A DNA stretch of 64,000 nucleotides from Fontibacillus phaseoli (GTDB lineage: Bacteria; Bacillota; Bacilli; Paenibacillales; Paenibacillaceae). Under the pieces are notes generated by a model. It was not told the origin of the DNA, searched no databases, and saw nothing but the letters and a program-made list of their open reading frames with translations. Shown here in pieces: positions 15,300-24,392 of this stretch. Location: assembly GCF_003337355.1 (NCBI RefSeq), contig NZ_QPJW01000001.1, forward strand, positions 496,001 to 560,000. The letters run 5' to 3'. Position numbers and translations under genes: made by a program. Within the stretch, counting starts at the first letter, position 1, and the number at the start of each line of letters is the position of its first letter.

Positions 15300-16073
15300 A
15301 TGGCACACGCAGACAACTGCATATTAGCGCAACACTGTACGCTAGCAGGCGGAGACAAGTGCAACGCAATTTGTCCGTCGTACGTAGCGTGTCACGGCGC
15401 GGATGGCCTCGGCGGAAGGATCGGCGCGGCAGGCGTACCGGCGGAATACAAGCGGCTCACACTCGCGAACAGTCCGGCGCGCGAAACGCAGATAGAGGCG
15501 TATAAAATCGCAGAGGCGTACGTCGGGACTTTTATGCGGCAATTCGATACCGCGCTAAATCCGCGAACGGAACGAATCAAGTCGCTTTATCTGTTCTCGC
15601 ACGAGCCCGGCACCGGAAAGACAACGACGGCCGCGGCGCTATTAAACGAGTGGGTCATACGCCATTATATCGGGTCGCTCCAACGGAACGGGCAACCGCT
15701 GGAACGGCCGGCATACTTCTTAGACGTAAATGATTGGCAAAAGCTGTATACGACGTTTACAAGACCGCACGTACCGACAGATGTTGCCGAACCGGCCGCG
15801 CGATTATATTACCGTCAAATGCAGAGCGCACGGACTGCTCCGTTTGTCGTGCTTGACGATATTGGAGTACGCGACGCGTCAGACGGGTTTCGCGGAGATT
15901 TACACAGCGTAATTAATCACCGCAATACCAACGGATTACCTTCGGTTTATACCTCAAACGTTACATTCGAAGATCAGGTGCGCGTGTTCGACGGTCGAAT
16001 GGCGGATCGTATGCGGGACATGTGCGGAGTGGTTCCGTTTGTGGGTGAGAGTAAACGCGGGAAGAGGAATTGA
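15300..16073 (+). CDS. DnaC/DnaI-like helicase loader (AAA+ ATPase)
   Basis: 257 residues from ATG 15300, with AAAGGAGG upstream. N-terminal Cys/His-rich part (Cys7, Cys13, Cys21, Cys25, Cys31, His32) suggests a zinc-binding module. Walker A is HEPGTGKTT (about 101-109), Walker B VVLDD (183-187), and an arginine-finger-like FDGRMADRMRD is near the end. It should load the DnaB-like helicase encoded next onto phage DNA. Confidence 0.88.
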   Translation: MAHADNCILAQHCTLAGGDKCNAICPSYVACHGADGLGGRIGAAGVPAEYKRLTLANSPARETQIEAYKIAEAYVGTFMRQFDTALNPRTERIKSLYLFSHEPGTGKTTTAAALLNEWVIRHYIGSLQRNGQPLERPAYFLDVNDWQKLYTTFTRPHVPTDVAEPAARLYYRQMQSARTAPFVVLDDIGVRDASDGFRGDLHSVINHRNTNGLPSVYTSNVTFEDQVRVFDGRMADRMRDMCGVVPFVGESKRGKRN

Positions 16074-16234
16074 AAAGTTTTTCATAGCGTTTCATACGAG
16101 CAAGTCGAATAATCTAGCAAATCGAAGCAACTTATAGATTGACTCGTTTAGCGCTGCTTTTAAAGATAAAATTTCATTCTTCGCGATTAGACAAGTAAGT
16201 TGTTACTTATTATTATCGGAGGTGACTATCGAGA

Positions 16235-17614
16235 ATGCCAGTACACGGAGAGCAGTTACTTTCAAAGACGGTCGACGTCGGCGACATATCCGCGCTAACC
16301 AAATACGGAATCACGCGCGAGGACTTCGAGACGCCAGGCGAGCGCCAAGCATACGACTTTACCGTTAAGTACGCGCAACAGAACGCCGGCCGAGCGCCGT
16401 CCTACGTTACACTTGCGGCAGAGTGTCCGGACATTACGTATATACCGGACGTTTCGGATTCGTTCGAATATCTCGCGGGCGAACTTAAAGCCGCGGCAGC
16501 CAAGCGCGAAGTCCTGCGTAAGATCAACGGATACACCGACGAAGACAGCGGCAGAAAAGTCCCGTCGGAACTCGCTGAGAAATTTGCGCAGCTTGCGCCG
16601 GCCGACTTCGGAAAATATCTGCGCGAACTCGGTGAATCAATCGAAGGCAAGGCGACGGTTAAACGCGATATCGGCGCGAGTCTCCTAACGTTGGCCGGCG
16701 CATTTAAAACGGAGTACCAAAAGCGCAAGGCCGGCGAGTCGTACACGTTATGGAAAACGCCGTTTGCGACGCTTAATGCGGAGATTGGCGGCCTTTATTC
16801 CGGGGATTGTTATATCATTATGGCTGAATCTGGCCGGGGTAAAACGTACTTGTCCGAGGTCTTTTTGGACGAGCTGCTCCGGCAAGGGGCGGTCGTGCTG
16901 GCCAAGTCATATGAGGTTAAGTGGTATCCGCTAATTTCGCGGCTCATTTCGATCGCGACCGCAAGAGATGGCGCAGTTAAAGCGGACGGACTCGGCGACG
17001 TTGGCCTACCGAACAAGGCGATGCTCGCCGGCAAGATGGACGCGGAACTGGAATCGTTCATGCTCGATATGGTCGCGAAGATTAACGAGTATTATCCGGG
17101 CGAGCTTATCCTGCAGGCGAAAGGCGACGCTAATCTTACGCGCAGCTTGGACGAGTTGGATCGCGAACTGCATATGCGGCCGGATATCGACGTTGTTATC
17201 ATCGACCCATTCTACGGATTGTCCGACGTCTACGGACGGAACGCGAATAAGACAGCGGGCGGTGCGGCGGAAATGGCGGCCCGGCGCTTGGAAACGATTA
17301 TTGGTGCGCACGATGTCGTCGGTATATTCACGATCCAGGCGCAGACCGAGCGTCAGGAAACGGAAGAGGGCGAACACCGGGCGGTGAAGCTGCCGAAACG
17401 CGACCAGGTGAAGACGACGAAAGCCGTACTCGAAATCGCGACTAACCTATTTTCGTTTGATGCCGCGAATGGTAACGGGGCGCTCGGCGTTGAGAAGGGT
17501 AGGAATGGTGGCGAGGGGTTTGCGATCGAACTCGTTGCGCTGATGGACTACGGGGTGCTGCGGGAACTGCCGAAGGGTACGGAAATTGCGGGGCAGTTTG
17601 CAAGTGGATTTTGA
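16235..17614 (+). CDS. DnaB-like replicative helicase
   Basis: 459 residues. The N-terminal helical domain is short and divergent. RecA-like core: Walker A AESGRGKT (197-204, with Arg in the loop instead of the usual composition), Walker B VVIID (320-324), later IQAQTERQE and KTTKAVLEIATNLFSF, the DnaB motif 4 region. It follows the loader after 160 bp that hold no gene and end in ATCGGAGG. The order loader-helicase-primase is typical for a phage replisome. Confidence 0.88.
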   Translation: MPVHGEQLLSKTVDVGDISALTKYGITREDFETPGERQAYDFTVKYAQQNAGRAPSYVTLAAECPDITYIPDVSDSFEYLAGELKAAAAKREVLRKINGYTDEDSGRKVPSELAEKFAQLAPADFGKYLRELGESIEGKATVKRDIGASLLTLAGAFKTEYQKRKAGESYTLWKTPFATLNAEIGGLYSGDCYIIMAESGRGKTYLSEVFLDELLRQGAVVLAKSYEVKWYPLISRLISIATARDGAVKADGLGDVGLPNKAMLAGKMDAELESFMLDMVAKINEYYPGELILQAKGDANLTRSLDELDRELHMRPDIDVVIIDPFYGLSDVYGRNANKTAGGAAEMAARRLETIIGAHDVVGIFTIQAQTERQETEEGEHRAVKLPKRDQVKTTKAVLEIATNLFSFDAANGNGALGVEKGRNGGEGFAIELVALMDYGVLRELPKGTEIAGQFASGF

Positions 17615-17652
17615 TTCAATACAGTTTGTTTCCTAACAAGATACAAAATGTG

Positions 17653-17681
17653 TTGACGCGGAAAACAAATCATAGTATGCT
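17653..17681 (+). promoter_or_regulatory. Sigma-A-type promoter for the Xre regulator
   Basis: TTGACG (17653-17658), 17-bp spacer, TATGCT (17676-17681). It lies about 48 bp before the preferred start of the HTH gene, giving it host-polymerase expression in an otherwise read-through operon, as expected for a lysogeny gene. Confidence 0.7.
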
Positions 17682-17728
17682 TGACCCATGGAAAATATTC
17701 CAACTTATTTTTGGAAGGAGAATATGAA

Positions 17729-18235
17729 GTGCAAGAAAATTTATTAGGGGAGTTTATCCGCGAGAAAAGACAAGAACTCGGATTTACCGTCCGCGATATC
17801 GCTGAAAAGGCCGAGATCAGCTTTTCCCAGTGGAGTAAGCTTGAGAGGGGGTTGGTTAAGGACCCAACTGATGAGACTCTTGAGAAGGTTTCATATGCGA
17901 TTAACGTGGACAAGGAGAGTATCTTTGCGCTTGCCGGAAGAATCTCTCCGGAAGTTGATATTAGCGATTACATCCAGCAGGAGAAAAGTCAATTTTACTA
18001 CGACCTCTCCAAGCTGTTGGATAGCTCCGTGAAAGTGCTTGAAGAATCACGTAAGTATATGTTTAAAGCAGCACCATTGCTTGAGCAGTTGTTTGACGTA
18101 GTAGCCGTCGCAGATGAAACTAAGGATCTCAACGACAGTGAAAAACTGTTTATCGCTCGCGAGATCGAATCGGCATTTAAATTAAGTGTTAAAAGACTTA
18201 AAGCCAGAAGAGATAAGCAAAACGAAACAGATTGA
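17729..18235 (+). CDS. Xre/Cro-CI-family transcriptional regulator
   Basis: 168 residues from GTG 17729, chosen because GGAAGGAG lies 8 nt upstream; the longer TTG frame overlaps the promoter. HTH at about 6-60: LGEFIREKRQELGFTVRDIA, EKAEISFSQWSKLERG. The C-terminal half is helical with no peptidase motif (no Ser-Lys dyad), so it is not a LexA/CI autoproteolytic type. It has its own promoter and is more AT-rich than its neighbours. Candidate lysogeny or moron regulator. Confidence 0.85.
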   Translation: MQENLLGEFIREKRQELGFTVRDIAEKAEISFSQWSKLERGLVKDPTDETLEKVSYAINVDKESIFALAGRISPEVDISDYIQQEKSQFYYDLSKLLDSSVKVLEESRKYMFKAAPLLEQLFDVVAVADETKDLNDSEKLFIAREIESAFKLSVKRLKARRDKQNETD

Positions 18236-18253
18236 TACAAGGAGTGGTGCTTA

Positions 18254-19192
18254 ATGCTAACTGCCTTAATGGCGGAAATCGAGCGTTATCCTTGGCGCAA
18301 CCCACGCTGGCACGCGGACAAACTCGAAGCCAGCTCGCCCAACCGCGAAGACGACCGGCCGTCCTTTCGCGTCACCACGGACCCGGACTCGGAGTTGTTC
18401 GGATGCTGGAACGATTCGGGCGCAATCGATCCGCATCTCAGGCGCGGCGGCCCCGTCCAACTTCTCGCCATGTTACGCGGCATCGACGAAGAAACAGCGC
18501 GCCAGATATTAACGGAAAGCGAGCGGGATGGCCCGGCGGACTACATAACGCTTCAAATACGAAAACCTACCGCCAAGGCTCGCGCACGACCGCTCGACAT
18601 AGCGCTACTCGACCGTTACTCTACGGACCGCTCCGACTACCTCACGAATCGCGGCATAAGTCCGGAGGTGCAGGCGCTATTTCGGACCGGTTACGATCCG
18701 CAGAGCCGCGCCGTGACAATTCCGTGGTTTGACGCTGCCGGACGGTTATTGACGGTAAAATATCGGACAACCTACGCAAAACGCTTTTGGTACACAAAGG
18801 GGGGCGTTCCGGTCCGCGATTTGATATACGGGATCGACGTTATTCATTCGCGGAATATCAAGCTCGCGGCCTGCGTGGAGAGCGAAATCGATGCGCTCTA
18901 TCTCTGGACGATCGGAGTGCCGGCGATTGCGACCGGTGGGGCGGCGTTTAACGAGAAGAAACGCAATCTTATCTTGCGGAGTCCGATCGAAACTCTCGTG
19001 CTATTGCGGGATAACGACGCGGCCGGACGAGCCTGGCGGAATGAGATCGCGGAGAGTTTGCAGGGACGGTTGCGGTTGGAAATTGCGTTGGTGCCAAGCG
19101 GATACAAAGATCCTACCGAGGCGGGAATAACGGAAATAGGGAAAACAAGGGAAATTTATAGTCCGCTGGTAAATTTTATGATGACAGCGTGA
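18254..19192 (+). CDS. Toprim-domain DNA primase
   Basis: 312 residues. The N-terminal part (SSPNREDDRPSFRVTTDPDS, GCWNDSGAIDPHLRRGGPVQ) aligns with the CHC2 zinc domain of DnaG-like primases but lacks all but one of the zinc cysteines. The Toprim core has Glu209 in CVESEIDAL and Asp253/Asp255 in LLRDNDAAGRAW. A phage-type short primase lacking a helicase domain; the helicase is separate (16235-17614). Confidence 0.85.
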   Translation: MLTALMAEIERYPWRNPRWHADKLEASSPNREDDRPSFRVTTDPDSELFGCWNDSGAIDPHLRRGGPVQLLAMLRGIDEETARQILTESERDGPADYITLQIRKPTAKARARPLDIALLDRYSTDRSDYLTNRGISPEVQALFRTGYDPQSRAVTIPWFDAAGRLLTVKYRTTYAKRFWYTKGGVPVRDLIYGIDVIHSRNIKLAACVESEIDALYLWTIGVPAIATGGAAFNEKKRNLILRSPIETLVLLRDNDAAGRAWRNEIAESLQGRLRLEIALVPSGYKDPTEAGITEIGKTREIYSPLVNFMMTA

Positions 19193-19252
19193 CGAAAGTT
19201 GTCGTATAATGGCGATAGTTGACATTCAGCAACTACTGCGCAGGGCAAACCA

Positions 19253-19525
19253 TTAAGATTCGCCCTCGCTGCGGCGGCTCGGTGGCATTAATGTTCCTTC
19301 ATATAACTCGCGCGGATGGTAGTATTTACCGGTCACAACGTATATCGCGTCTGTAATTGCGATTGCGTCGCGTAATGAAATTTTACGCTTCTGATCCGGT
19401 TCTTCCGATAGAGCGCGGGAGATAACAGATTTAGGAACGGCAGAATAGTCGGACAAGTCTTGCTGACTCCAGCCGATTTCATCGAGAACCACACCGAGGC
19501 GGCAGCGACCCAGTTCTCGTCGCAA
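19253..19525 (-). CDS. Cro/CI-type HTH protein, likely phage switch repressor
   Basis: 90 residues from TTG 19525, with AGGTAGG upstream. HTH: LGVVLDEIGWSQQDLSDYSA, VPKSVISRALSEEPDQ, then a helical tail. It is the only minus-strand gene in the first 30 kb of the prophage and faces a plus-strand sigma-like gene across a 130-bp divergent region that holds motif copy B. This is the layout of a lysis/lysogeny switch. Confidence 0.75.
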   Translation of the reverse strand: MRRELGRCRLGVVLDEIGWSQQDLSDYSAVPKSVISRALSEEPDQKRKISLRDAIAITDAIYVVTGKYYHPRELYEGTLMPPSRRSEGES

Positions 19526-19587
19526 TTCGCCTACCTGCCTTCTGTGTCAGTCATCATTAATTATTTTAACAAATTTTCCGCAAAAAG

Positions 19588-19622
19588 TGTGCGAAAGTTT
19601 AATCATCGGCAACATAGTAAGT
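19588..19622 (+). promoter_or_regulatory. Spaced motif copy B in the divergent switch region
   Basis: TGTGCGA 19588-19594, CGGCAACA 19607-19614, GTAAGT 19617-19622, same spacing as copies A and C. It lies between the minus-strand HTH gene and the plus-strand sigma-like gene. TTTAAT inside the N12 block could serve as a -10. Confidence 0.75.
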
Positions 19623-19656
19623 GTAAGGCACAAAATCTATTAGGAGTTGATATAGT

Positions 19657-20343
19657 TTGAGTAGTAAAAAACTGAATATTCTAGCAGAAGCCCACAGGCA
19701 GAACCCTACTGCAGAAACGTTCAATCACTTGTATGAGGAGGCGTCCGCAGAGTTCGGGGATTTTCATCGCGACACTCTTCTGAGTCGAGGTTGCCAAGAC
19801 AGGCACAAAGCTCAGGAAACGTTTGATAACGCGGTGCTCGAGTTATCTAGACGGGATGATATCCGGGACTTCACGAACTCTCTGTCCGCGGCTTTGAAAC
19901 TCAAACGTCTTGAAGTGTTCAGAGGGAACAAGAGACGCCGAAAACGAGTTGTAGGATCGTTGGATGAAGTAGTGGAGGATGTTGCGTCAGGGGAGTGCCA
20001 ACCAAAGTACAAACTTCCACCTGATATATACGCTGTATCTGCCGAAGCCGAGGTTATACCAGTTATGGGAACAAAAAAAGAAGCCGAGAAGCGCCAACTT
20101 CTCGACATCTTAGTGGATCGCGCTAACGATCCGGTAGCGACGCTAATCGCTACAGAAAATAGGACATTTGAATGTGATGAGTTTTCCGTCAATGCGTTCG
20201 CCAAAACGCTCGGGATACATCATCAAGAAGCTCGCCGCAAGCTTGATCTTATTGCACGTCAGTTCAGACTCGGAGTAGACGGAGATATTCTCGAATACTT
20301 ACCAGAAGGACTGCGTGTAAAGCGTCATTATCTTACGGCATGA
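19657..20343 (+). CDS. Sigma-70-like protein (divergent)
   Basis: 228 residues from TTG 19657, with TAGGAG upstream. A region-2-like segment is seen at about 40-105 (FTNSLSAALKLKRLEVFRGN, then a basic KRRRKRVVGSLDEVVED), and a region-4-like HTH at the C-terminus (VNAFAKTLGIHHQEARRKLD). The link between is unusual. It is a candidate second phage sigma factor or sigma-like activator, directly downstream of motif B. Less certain than the sigma at 10167. Confidence 0.6.
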   Translation: MSSKKLNILAEAHRQNPTAETFNHLYEEASAEFGDFHRDTLLSRGCQDRHKAQETFDNAVLELSRRDDIRDFTNSLSAALKLKRLEVFRGNKRRRKRVVGSLDEVVEDVASGECQPKYKLPPDIYAVSAEAEVIPVMGTKKEAEKRQLLDILVDRANDPVATLIATENRTFECDEFSVNAFAKTLGIHHQEARRKLDLIARQFRLGVDGDILEYLPEGLRVKRHYLTA

Positions 20344-20352
20344 TTTCTTTAT

Positions 20353-20389
20353 GAGAAGGACGAGTTTTCGGGCACGAAAGCCGTCCTCT
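20353..20389 (+). terminator. Strong hairpin after sigma-like gene
   Basis: AGGACG-A-GTTTTCG pairs with CGAAAGC-CGTCCT around GGCA. No U-tract follows, so it may be a processing or attenuation structure rather than a classic terminator. The next 180 bp to 20572 are AT-rich and show no gene. Confidence 0.55.
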
Positions 20390-20572
20390 CAACACTAGTA
20401 TAGCACAATCGTCAAGCAAATTAGCAAACGGTAAGTTTTAGCTCTATGTATAGCATAACCTAAATCTTTACAATTCATTCAATCTCACGTTTTCAATATT
20501 ACGCAAAAAATTGCGCATTGTCAACGTTTAGTTTCCTATTGCCTAAAAGCAACTTACCCGGAGGTATCCGAT

Positions 20573-20746
20573 ATGAAACGTTATTCCACATATAAAGTAC
20601 GCAGCAATCCGAATATGGTTCCGCAAATCTCGCAAAATGTACGCCTTTCCTCGTTCGACGACGCGTTCCTTCTATATAATGGCGCGCCGGAAGTATACGA
20701 AGACCCGGCAGACTACATTCGCTTGAAAGGCGGTCGGATCGCATGA
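20573..20746 (+). CDS. Small hypothetical phage protein (57 aa)
   Basis: ATG 20573 with CGGAGG 7 nt upstream. Product begins MKRYSTYKVRSNPNMVPQIS and ends DYIRLKGGRIA. It overlaps the next gene by ATGA. No family recognised; the ribosome site and overlap support it. Confidence 0.7.
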   Translation: MKRYSTYKVRSNPNMVPQISQNVRLSSFDDAFLLYNGAPEVYEDPADYIRLKGGRIA

Positions 20747-21267
20747 CGCAGAAATGGCGCCTAACCGCGCACGCCCTCCGTCGGATCACCGAACGGTTCG
20801 GCGTTGAGAAATCGTCGGCCGCGAATTGGACGAATCAGCACATGGCCGACGCGGAATACGTATGCAACACGCTCGCCGAGGACGGAACTTACGGTCGCAT
20901 GTTCGCCAAGTCCGGCATCGTATTTATCGCGGATTTGATTGATAGCGCGGTCCTAACCGTGTTGAAAGCGGAGATTCCGGCGCCGGCCGTTTCCGCAGTT
21001 GCCGCCGCAGTTGGTCGCGAGGTCAAACGCAAGGAACTCGCAGTATTGAAGGCCGAAGTAGAAGCGCTCGCCAAACGCGCACCGCTCGAACAGGAGGCGG
21101 CGACCCTGCGCCTGGCAATCGCAAAGGCCCGGACGGCCGCGCGCCGCAATGCGTTGACCGCGCGAATGAACGCAGTCGAGCTACAGATTCGCGAGATTAA
21201 CGCCGGGATTACGAAGGAGAAACGTGAATTGACGCTGCTGGCGCAAGGATACGCAGCGATCGTTTAG
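20743..21267 (+). CDS. Phage protein with RelE-like N-terminal patch and long coiled coil
   Basis: 174 residues. N-terminal LTAHALRRITERFGVEK resembles the start of DUF4258/RelE-like domains. The rest (about 85-165) is an Ala/Lys/Glu coiled coil (AVLKAEVEALAKRAPLEQEA). Function unknown. Confidence 0.7.
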   Translation: MTQKWRLTAHALRRITERFGVEKSSAANWTNQHMADAEYVCNTLAEDGTYGRMFAKSGIVFIADLIDSAVLTVLKAEIPAPAVSAVAAAVGREVKRKELAVLKAEVEALAKRAPLEQEAATLRLAIAKARTAARRNALTARMNAVELQIREINAGITKEKRELTLLAQGYAAIV

Positions 21268-21558
21268 AGCCGATTCCTACGTCGGCCGTGTTGCGGTAAC
21301 TTTCCGGTTGCTGCGACATATCGGGCGTAGGGGCCGCGCATTAGTCGCGTAAAAATAGCGTCAATCTTACGGTTGTGACCGTCTCATGCGTGGGCCGGGC
21401 GTAATTAAGCGGCGTTTGGAGCGCTCCCGTACGTGCTATGCCGAAGTGTAAGCCGCAAGTGTGCGCAGGGCCCGCGTACATGAGCGCAATCCTATCGACC
21501 GGACGCCCGGCGGAGCGTCGACCAATCCGCCTAATACTACGAAAAGGAACGTGATCGA
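21268..21558. other. GC-rich, hairpin-rich spacer before the SSB-like gene
   Basis: 291 bp without a supported gene. Hairpins: GCCGA/TCGGC near 21271-21288 and ACGGT-TGTG-ACCGT near 21370-21383, plus several looser GC stems. It may be an untranslated leader or small RNA. CGAAAAGGAACGTG precedes the next ATG. Confidence 0.5.
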
Positions 21559-22353
21559 ATGTCACTGTTTACGAAGATGGGCGAAGCAGCCGCAGCCGCA
21601 ACGGATAATACGGGAGGAGCGCAAGAGAGTCCGATTACATCGTTCAAGAGCGGAAGTTCGTTCAAAGTCGGCGTAAAAAGCGTGTACGACGTCGCTGAGT
21701 ACTACGGGTACAGCATCTATAAAAAAGTGAACACGTTCGTGCCTAAGAACCCAGCGAAGCGTAATAATCGCGGTTTCGTCGAGTCCGACCCGACGTTGTG
21801 GGATCGCGCGGCTGACTTACTTTATGCCGACGCAAAGGCTGCGAAAGATGCCGGCGCCAGTGAGGAAGCGGTCAAAAAGATCACGGACGAGGCGTACTTG
21901 TACCGCGGCAAACAACGGTTCCTCCGTGCTTTCTACGATTTGTCTACGGGCAAGGACATCGTTGTTGACTTGTCGCCGAAACAAGAGAAGACGCTCAAGG
22001 CCGTGATCGAAAAGTACTCGAAGAAACTCGGCACTATCGCGTTCGAACTTACGAAGACTGGCGCAAGCACTAACGCAGTCGTAGCGCTATCTCCGATCAT
22101 CGATATGGACGAAGACTTGACGGAAGAGGAGCGCAAAAACTTCGCCAAACTCGGAGAGAAACCGTTCGATATGGCGCTGTTCGAAACGTGTCTTTATGTC
22201 GCGGATGAGGACGAGCAGACGAAGAATCTCGTAGTCGCCGGCTTCGATATTTCGCGCCTCGGCCTTACGATTGGTGCCGCAGCACCTGCGCAATCTGGCG
22301 GAAGTGACGCCGATAAACCGCTCGACATTTCTGACGAGGATCTTCCGTTCTGA
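21559..22353 (+). CDS. Phage single-stranded-DNA-binding protein (gp32-like)
   Basis: 264 residues. The C-terminus is a low-complexity linker (PAQSGGSDADKP) and the acidic tip LDISDEDLPF, which matches the protein-docking tip of bacterial SSB (DDDLPF). The core region (VYDVAEYYGYSIYKKVNTFV, ending in ETCLYVADEDEQTKNLVVAG) fits a phage ssDNA-binding protein rather than an OB-fold SSB of the bacterial type. It sits at the head of the DNA polymerase gene block. Confidence 0.75.
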   Translation: MSLFTKMGEAAAAATDNTGGAQESPITSFKSGSSFKVGVKSVYDVAEYYGYSIYKKVNTFVPKNPAKRNNRGFVESDPTLWDRAADLLYADAKAAKDAGASEEAVKKITDEAYLYRGKQRFLRAFYDLSTGKDIVVDLSPKQEKTLKAVIEKYSKKLGTIAFELTKTGASTNAVVALSPIIDMDEDLTEEERKNFAKLGEKPFDMALFETCLYVADEDEQTKNLVVAGFDISRLGLTIGAAAPAQSGGSDADKPLDISDEDLPF

Positions 22354-22443
22354 TTTCGCGTTGACTTAACGTATTAATGACGTCGGCCGGCGCGCAGGTT
22401 GCCGCTGGCTGGCGATCCCCACACGAAAGAGAGGCGCATATAT

Positions 22444-22887
22444 TTGGCGCACATCACTGAAATCGTTGGTCAAGTATCGGAGCAAGTCGCACGAACGGCG
22501 CTCGTATGCGCTGGATGGACCGTTGCGGTTCCGCAGACTCGCGAATCATACGACATTGTGGCGTGTGACCCGGTTAGTCGCGAATGGAAAACGTTCCAGG
22601 TTAAGACGATTAAACTCCGGTCGGACCGGCGCAATGAAATGGTCGTGTACTCACGCAAAGGAAACGGCGAACCTTATACGCAGCCCGAAGTCGACTATCT
22701 AATCGGCGTACTGGGCGCTAAAGGTGATGAGGCTCCTCGCGTATGGGTATTCGAAAACTCCGGATTGACCGAGTACTGGGCGACCGAGGCAAGCGCAGAA
22801 AAGCGCTGGATCGAGCTGCCCCTAAGTATTCAACGCGAAATGTACACGGAGCAGACTGCGGCCGGACCGGTTGAGTTCGCGGCCTAA
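22444..22887 (+). CDS. PD-(D/E)XK endonuclease-fold protein
   Basis: 147 residues from TTG 22444, preceded by GAGAGGCG; the ATG 45 nt earlier lacks a ribosome site. The motif is VGQVSEQVARTALVCAGWTV (Glu13), SYDIVACDP (Asp37), and KTFQVKTIK (Gln52-x-Lys54). This is the pattern of the small PD-(D/E)XK family with an IQVKT core, seen in intron-type homing or resolvase-like nucleases. Location beside SSB and polymerase suggests DNA processing. Confidence 0.72.
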   Translation: MAHITEIVGQVSEQVARTALVCAGWTVAVPQTRESYDIVACDPVSREWKTFQVKTIKLRSDRRNEMVVYSRKGNGEPYTQPEVDYLIGVLGAKGDEAPRVWVFENSGLTEYWATEASAEKRWIELPLSIQREMYTEQTAAGPVEFAA

Positions 22888-22957
22888 CGGAAAAGAGCAC
22901 GAAGCAAGGCGGGCGACAGCGTATATGGCGCGGCCCGAACGAGAGGAGAACGTATAA

Positions 22958-24370
22958 ATGGCGAAATTGAACGTAACGGTTCCAACGGTTGAAGTCGAAA
23001 TCGAAGGCGTTAAATACCGGAAGGTTGACCGGAAAGCCGCGGTCGGTGACGTGCTCAAGATTACGGATAATGACGATTGTGATTACGTTATTGACGGCGC
23101 GTTCTACGAGGTAACTCGCGTGGATTGTTGCGATGATCCGCAGTTTATTGACGAAGACGGAGACGAGTTTGACGGGGCAGACGTGGAATACGAAGTCTAC
23201 GAAAAGGTTACGGAATCGACACAAAAATACCGCGAGGTTAAGCGCAAGGCAAGCGCGGGCGAGCGGATTAAGATCGTAGAATTGTGGCCGATCGAGGACC
23301 GGTACGAAGTCGGAGACGAATTTACCGTCGATAAAGTCAGAGAGTCGGACGGGTACGTTTGGGTGGATTCGTTGGGCGAGCGCGTAATTGCGTTAACTGA
23401 ATACGTCGTCCTCGAACCGATCGAAGAATCTGCGCAGCCCGCGAAGCCGAAGCGTCTGACCGTCGGGGATTACGCGAAGGTTGTCGCAGATAATGCCAGT
23501 CACAATTACGCTGTCGGAACGTTCGTCAAAATTGTGATTGATGATCACCGCCATTACCCGTATAGAGCGGAAAAAGCAGACGGCACTCTCGGCAATTGGC
23601 TCGACGAGAAGGACGTTGAGTGCGCAACGGAGGCCGAAGTTGCCGCGGCCCAACGCGAAGCTAAAGAGGCGCTCAAATACGGGGACTTTGCCGACGGCGG
23701 TTATGCGGAACTGGTTAATGCTCCGGAAAGCCTCGTACGCCACCGTGGAATCAAAAACGGTGATTTCGTTACCGTCCAGATTGCGGACATTCCCGGAAAG
23801 TACGCACTACGCGTAGATAAAGGCGAGAAGCACGGATACTGTGACGCCAGTGCCCTCCGCAAAGTCACTCGCGAAGAATACGAAGCGGCCGTCGATCCGC
23901 GTAACCAGTTCGCGAAAGGCGATAAGGTGCGGTTGATTAGCGGAGGCGGCACGCTTGGCTTGTTCGATTACGAAACTGGCGGAATCTATACCGTAGGTGA
24001 TCCGAAGCCCGGCAACACTTCCGAAAAGGTGCAGATTACGGGCGGAGGACAGCCGACGGCATACGCCAAACCGGACCAACTCGAAAAGGTCAGCGCCGAG
24101 GAAGTCGCGGAGATTGAGAAATGGGCGGCAATCGGGCGGAAGGTCGGCGAGTTTAAGCGCGGGGATATCGTAGAAGCTAAACGCTCGCTAGGTAGTAGCG
24201 ATTGGATTTACGGGAAGGTTGAGGACGAGCCGCGTATTCAACTCGACGGGGAGTTACTAATGGGCTTACGTATCCCTTCTGGATATTATTACGCAGTATA
24301 CGTAAAGGACGCGAAGCTCATCGTCCCGGCCGAACAGCGCTTTGATCGCGAAGAAAAGGCCGCAGCCTAA
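22958..24370 (+). CDS. Multi-repeat beta-barrel protein (REVKRKA-module family, six modules)
   Basis: 470 residues from ATG 22958. At least six SH3/KOW-like modules of 55-70 residues: YRKVDRKAAVGDVLKIT, YREVKRKASAGERIKIV ending YVVLEPI, LTVGDYAKVV, YGDFADGGYAELV, FAKGDKVRLI, EFKRGDIVEAK. The same module recurs in genes at 31040, 33020 and 34003. The proteins are acidic and soluble. Function unknown; this family is common in Firmicute phages. Confidence 0.75.
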   Translation: MAKLNVTVPTVEVEIEGVKYRKVDRKAAVGDVLKITDNDDCDYVIDGAFYEVTRVDCCDDPQFIDEDGDEFDGADVEYEVYEKVTESTQKYREVKRKASAGERIKIVELWPIEDRYEVGDEFTVDKVRESDGYVWVDSLGERVIALTEYVVLEPIEESAQPAKPKRLTVGDYAKVVADNASHNYAVGTFVKIVIDDHRHYPYRAEKADGTLGNWLDEKDVECATEAEVAAAQREAKEALKYGDFADGGYAELVNAPESLVRHRGIKNGDFVTVQIADIPGKYALRVDKGEKHGYCDASALRKVTREEYEAAVDPRNQFAKGDKVRLISGGGTLGLFDYETGGIYTVGDPKPGNTSEKVQITGGGQPTAYAKPDQLEKVSAEEVAEIEKWAAIGRKVGEFKRGDIVEAKRSLGSSDWIYGKVEDEPRIQLDGELLMGLRIPSGYYYAVYVKDAKLIVPAEQRFDREEKAAA

Positions 24371-24392
24371 TACGCGAAAGAGGTGACGCATC

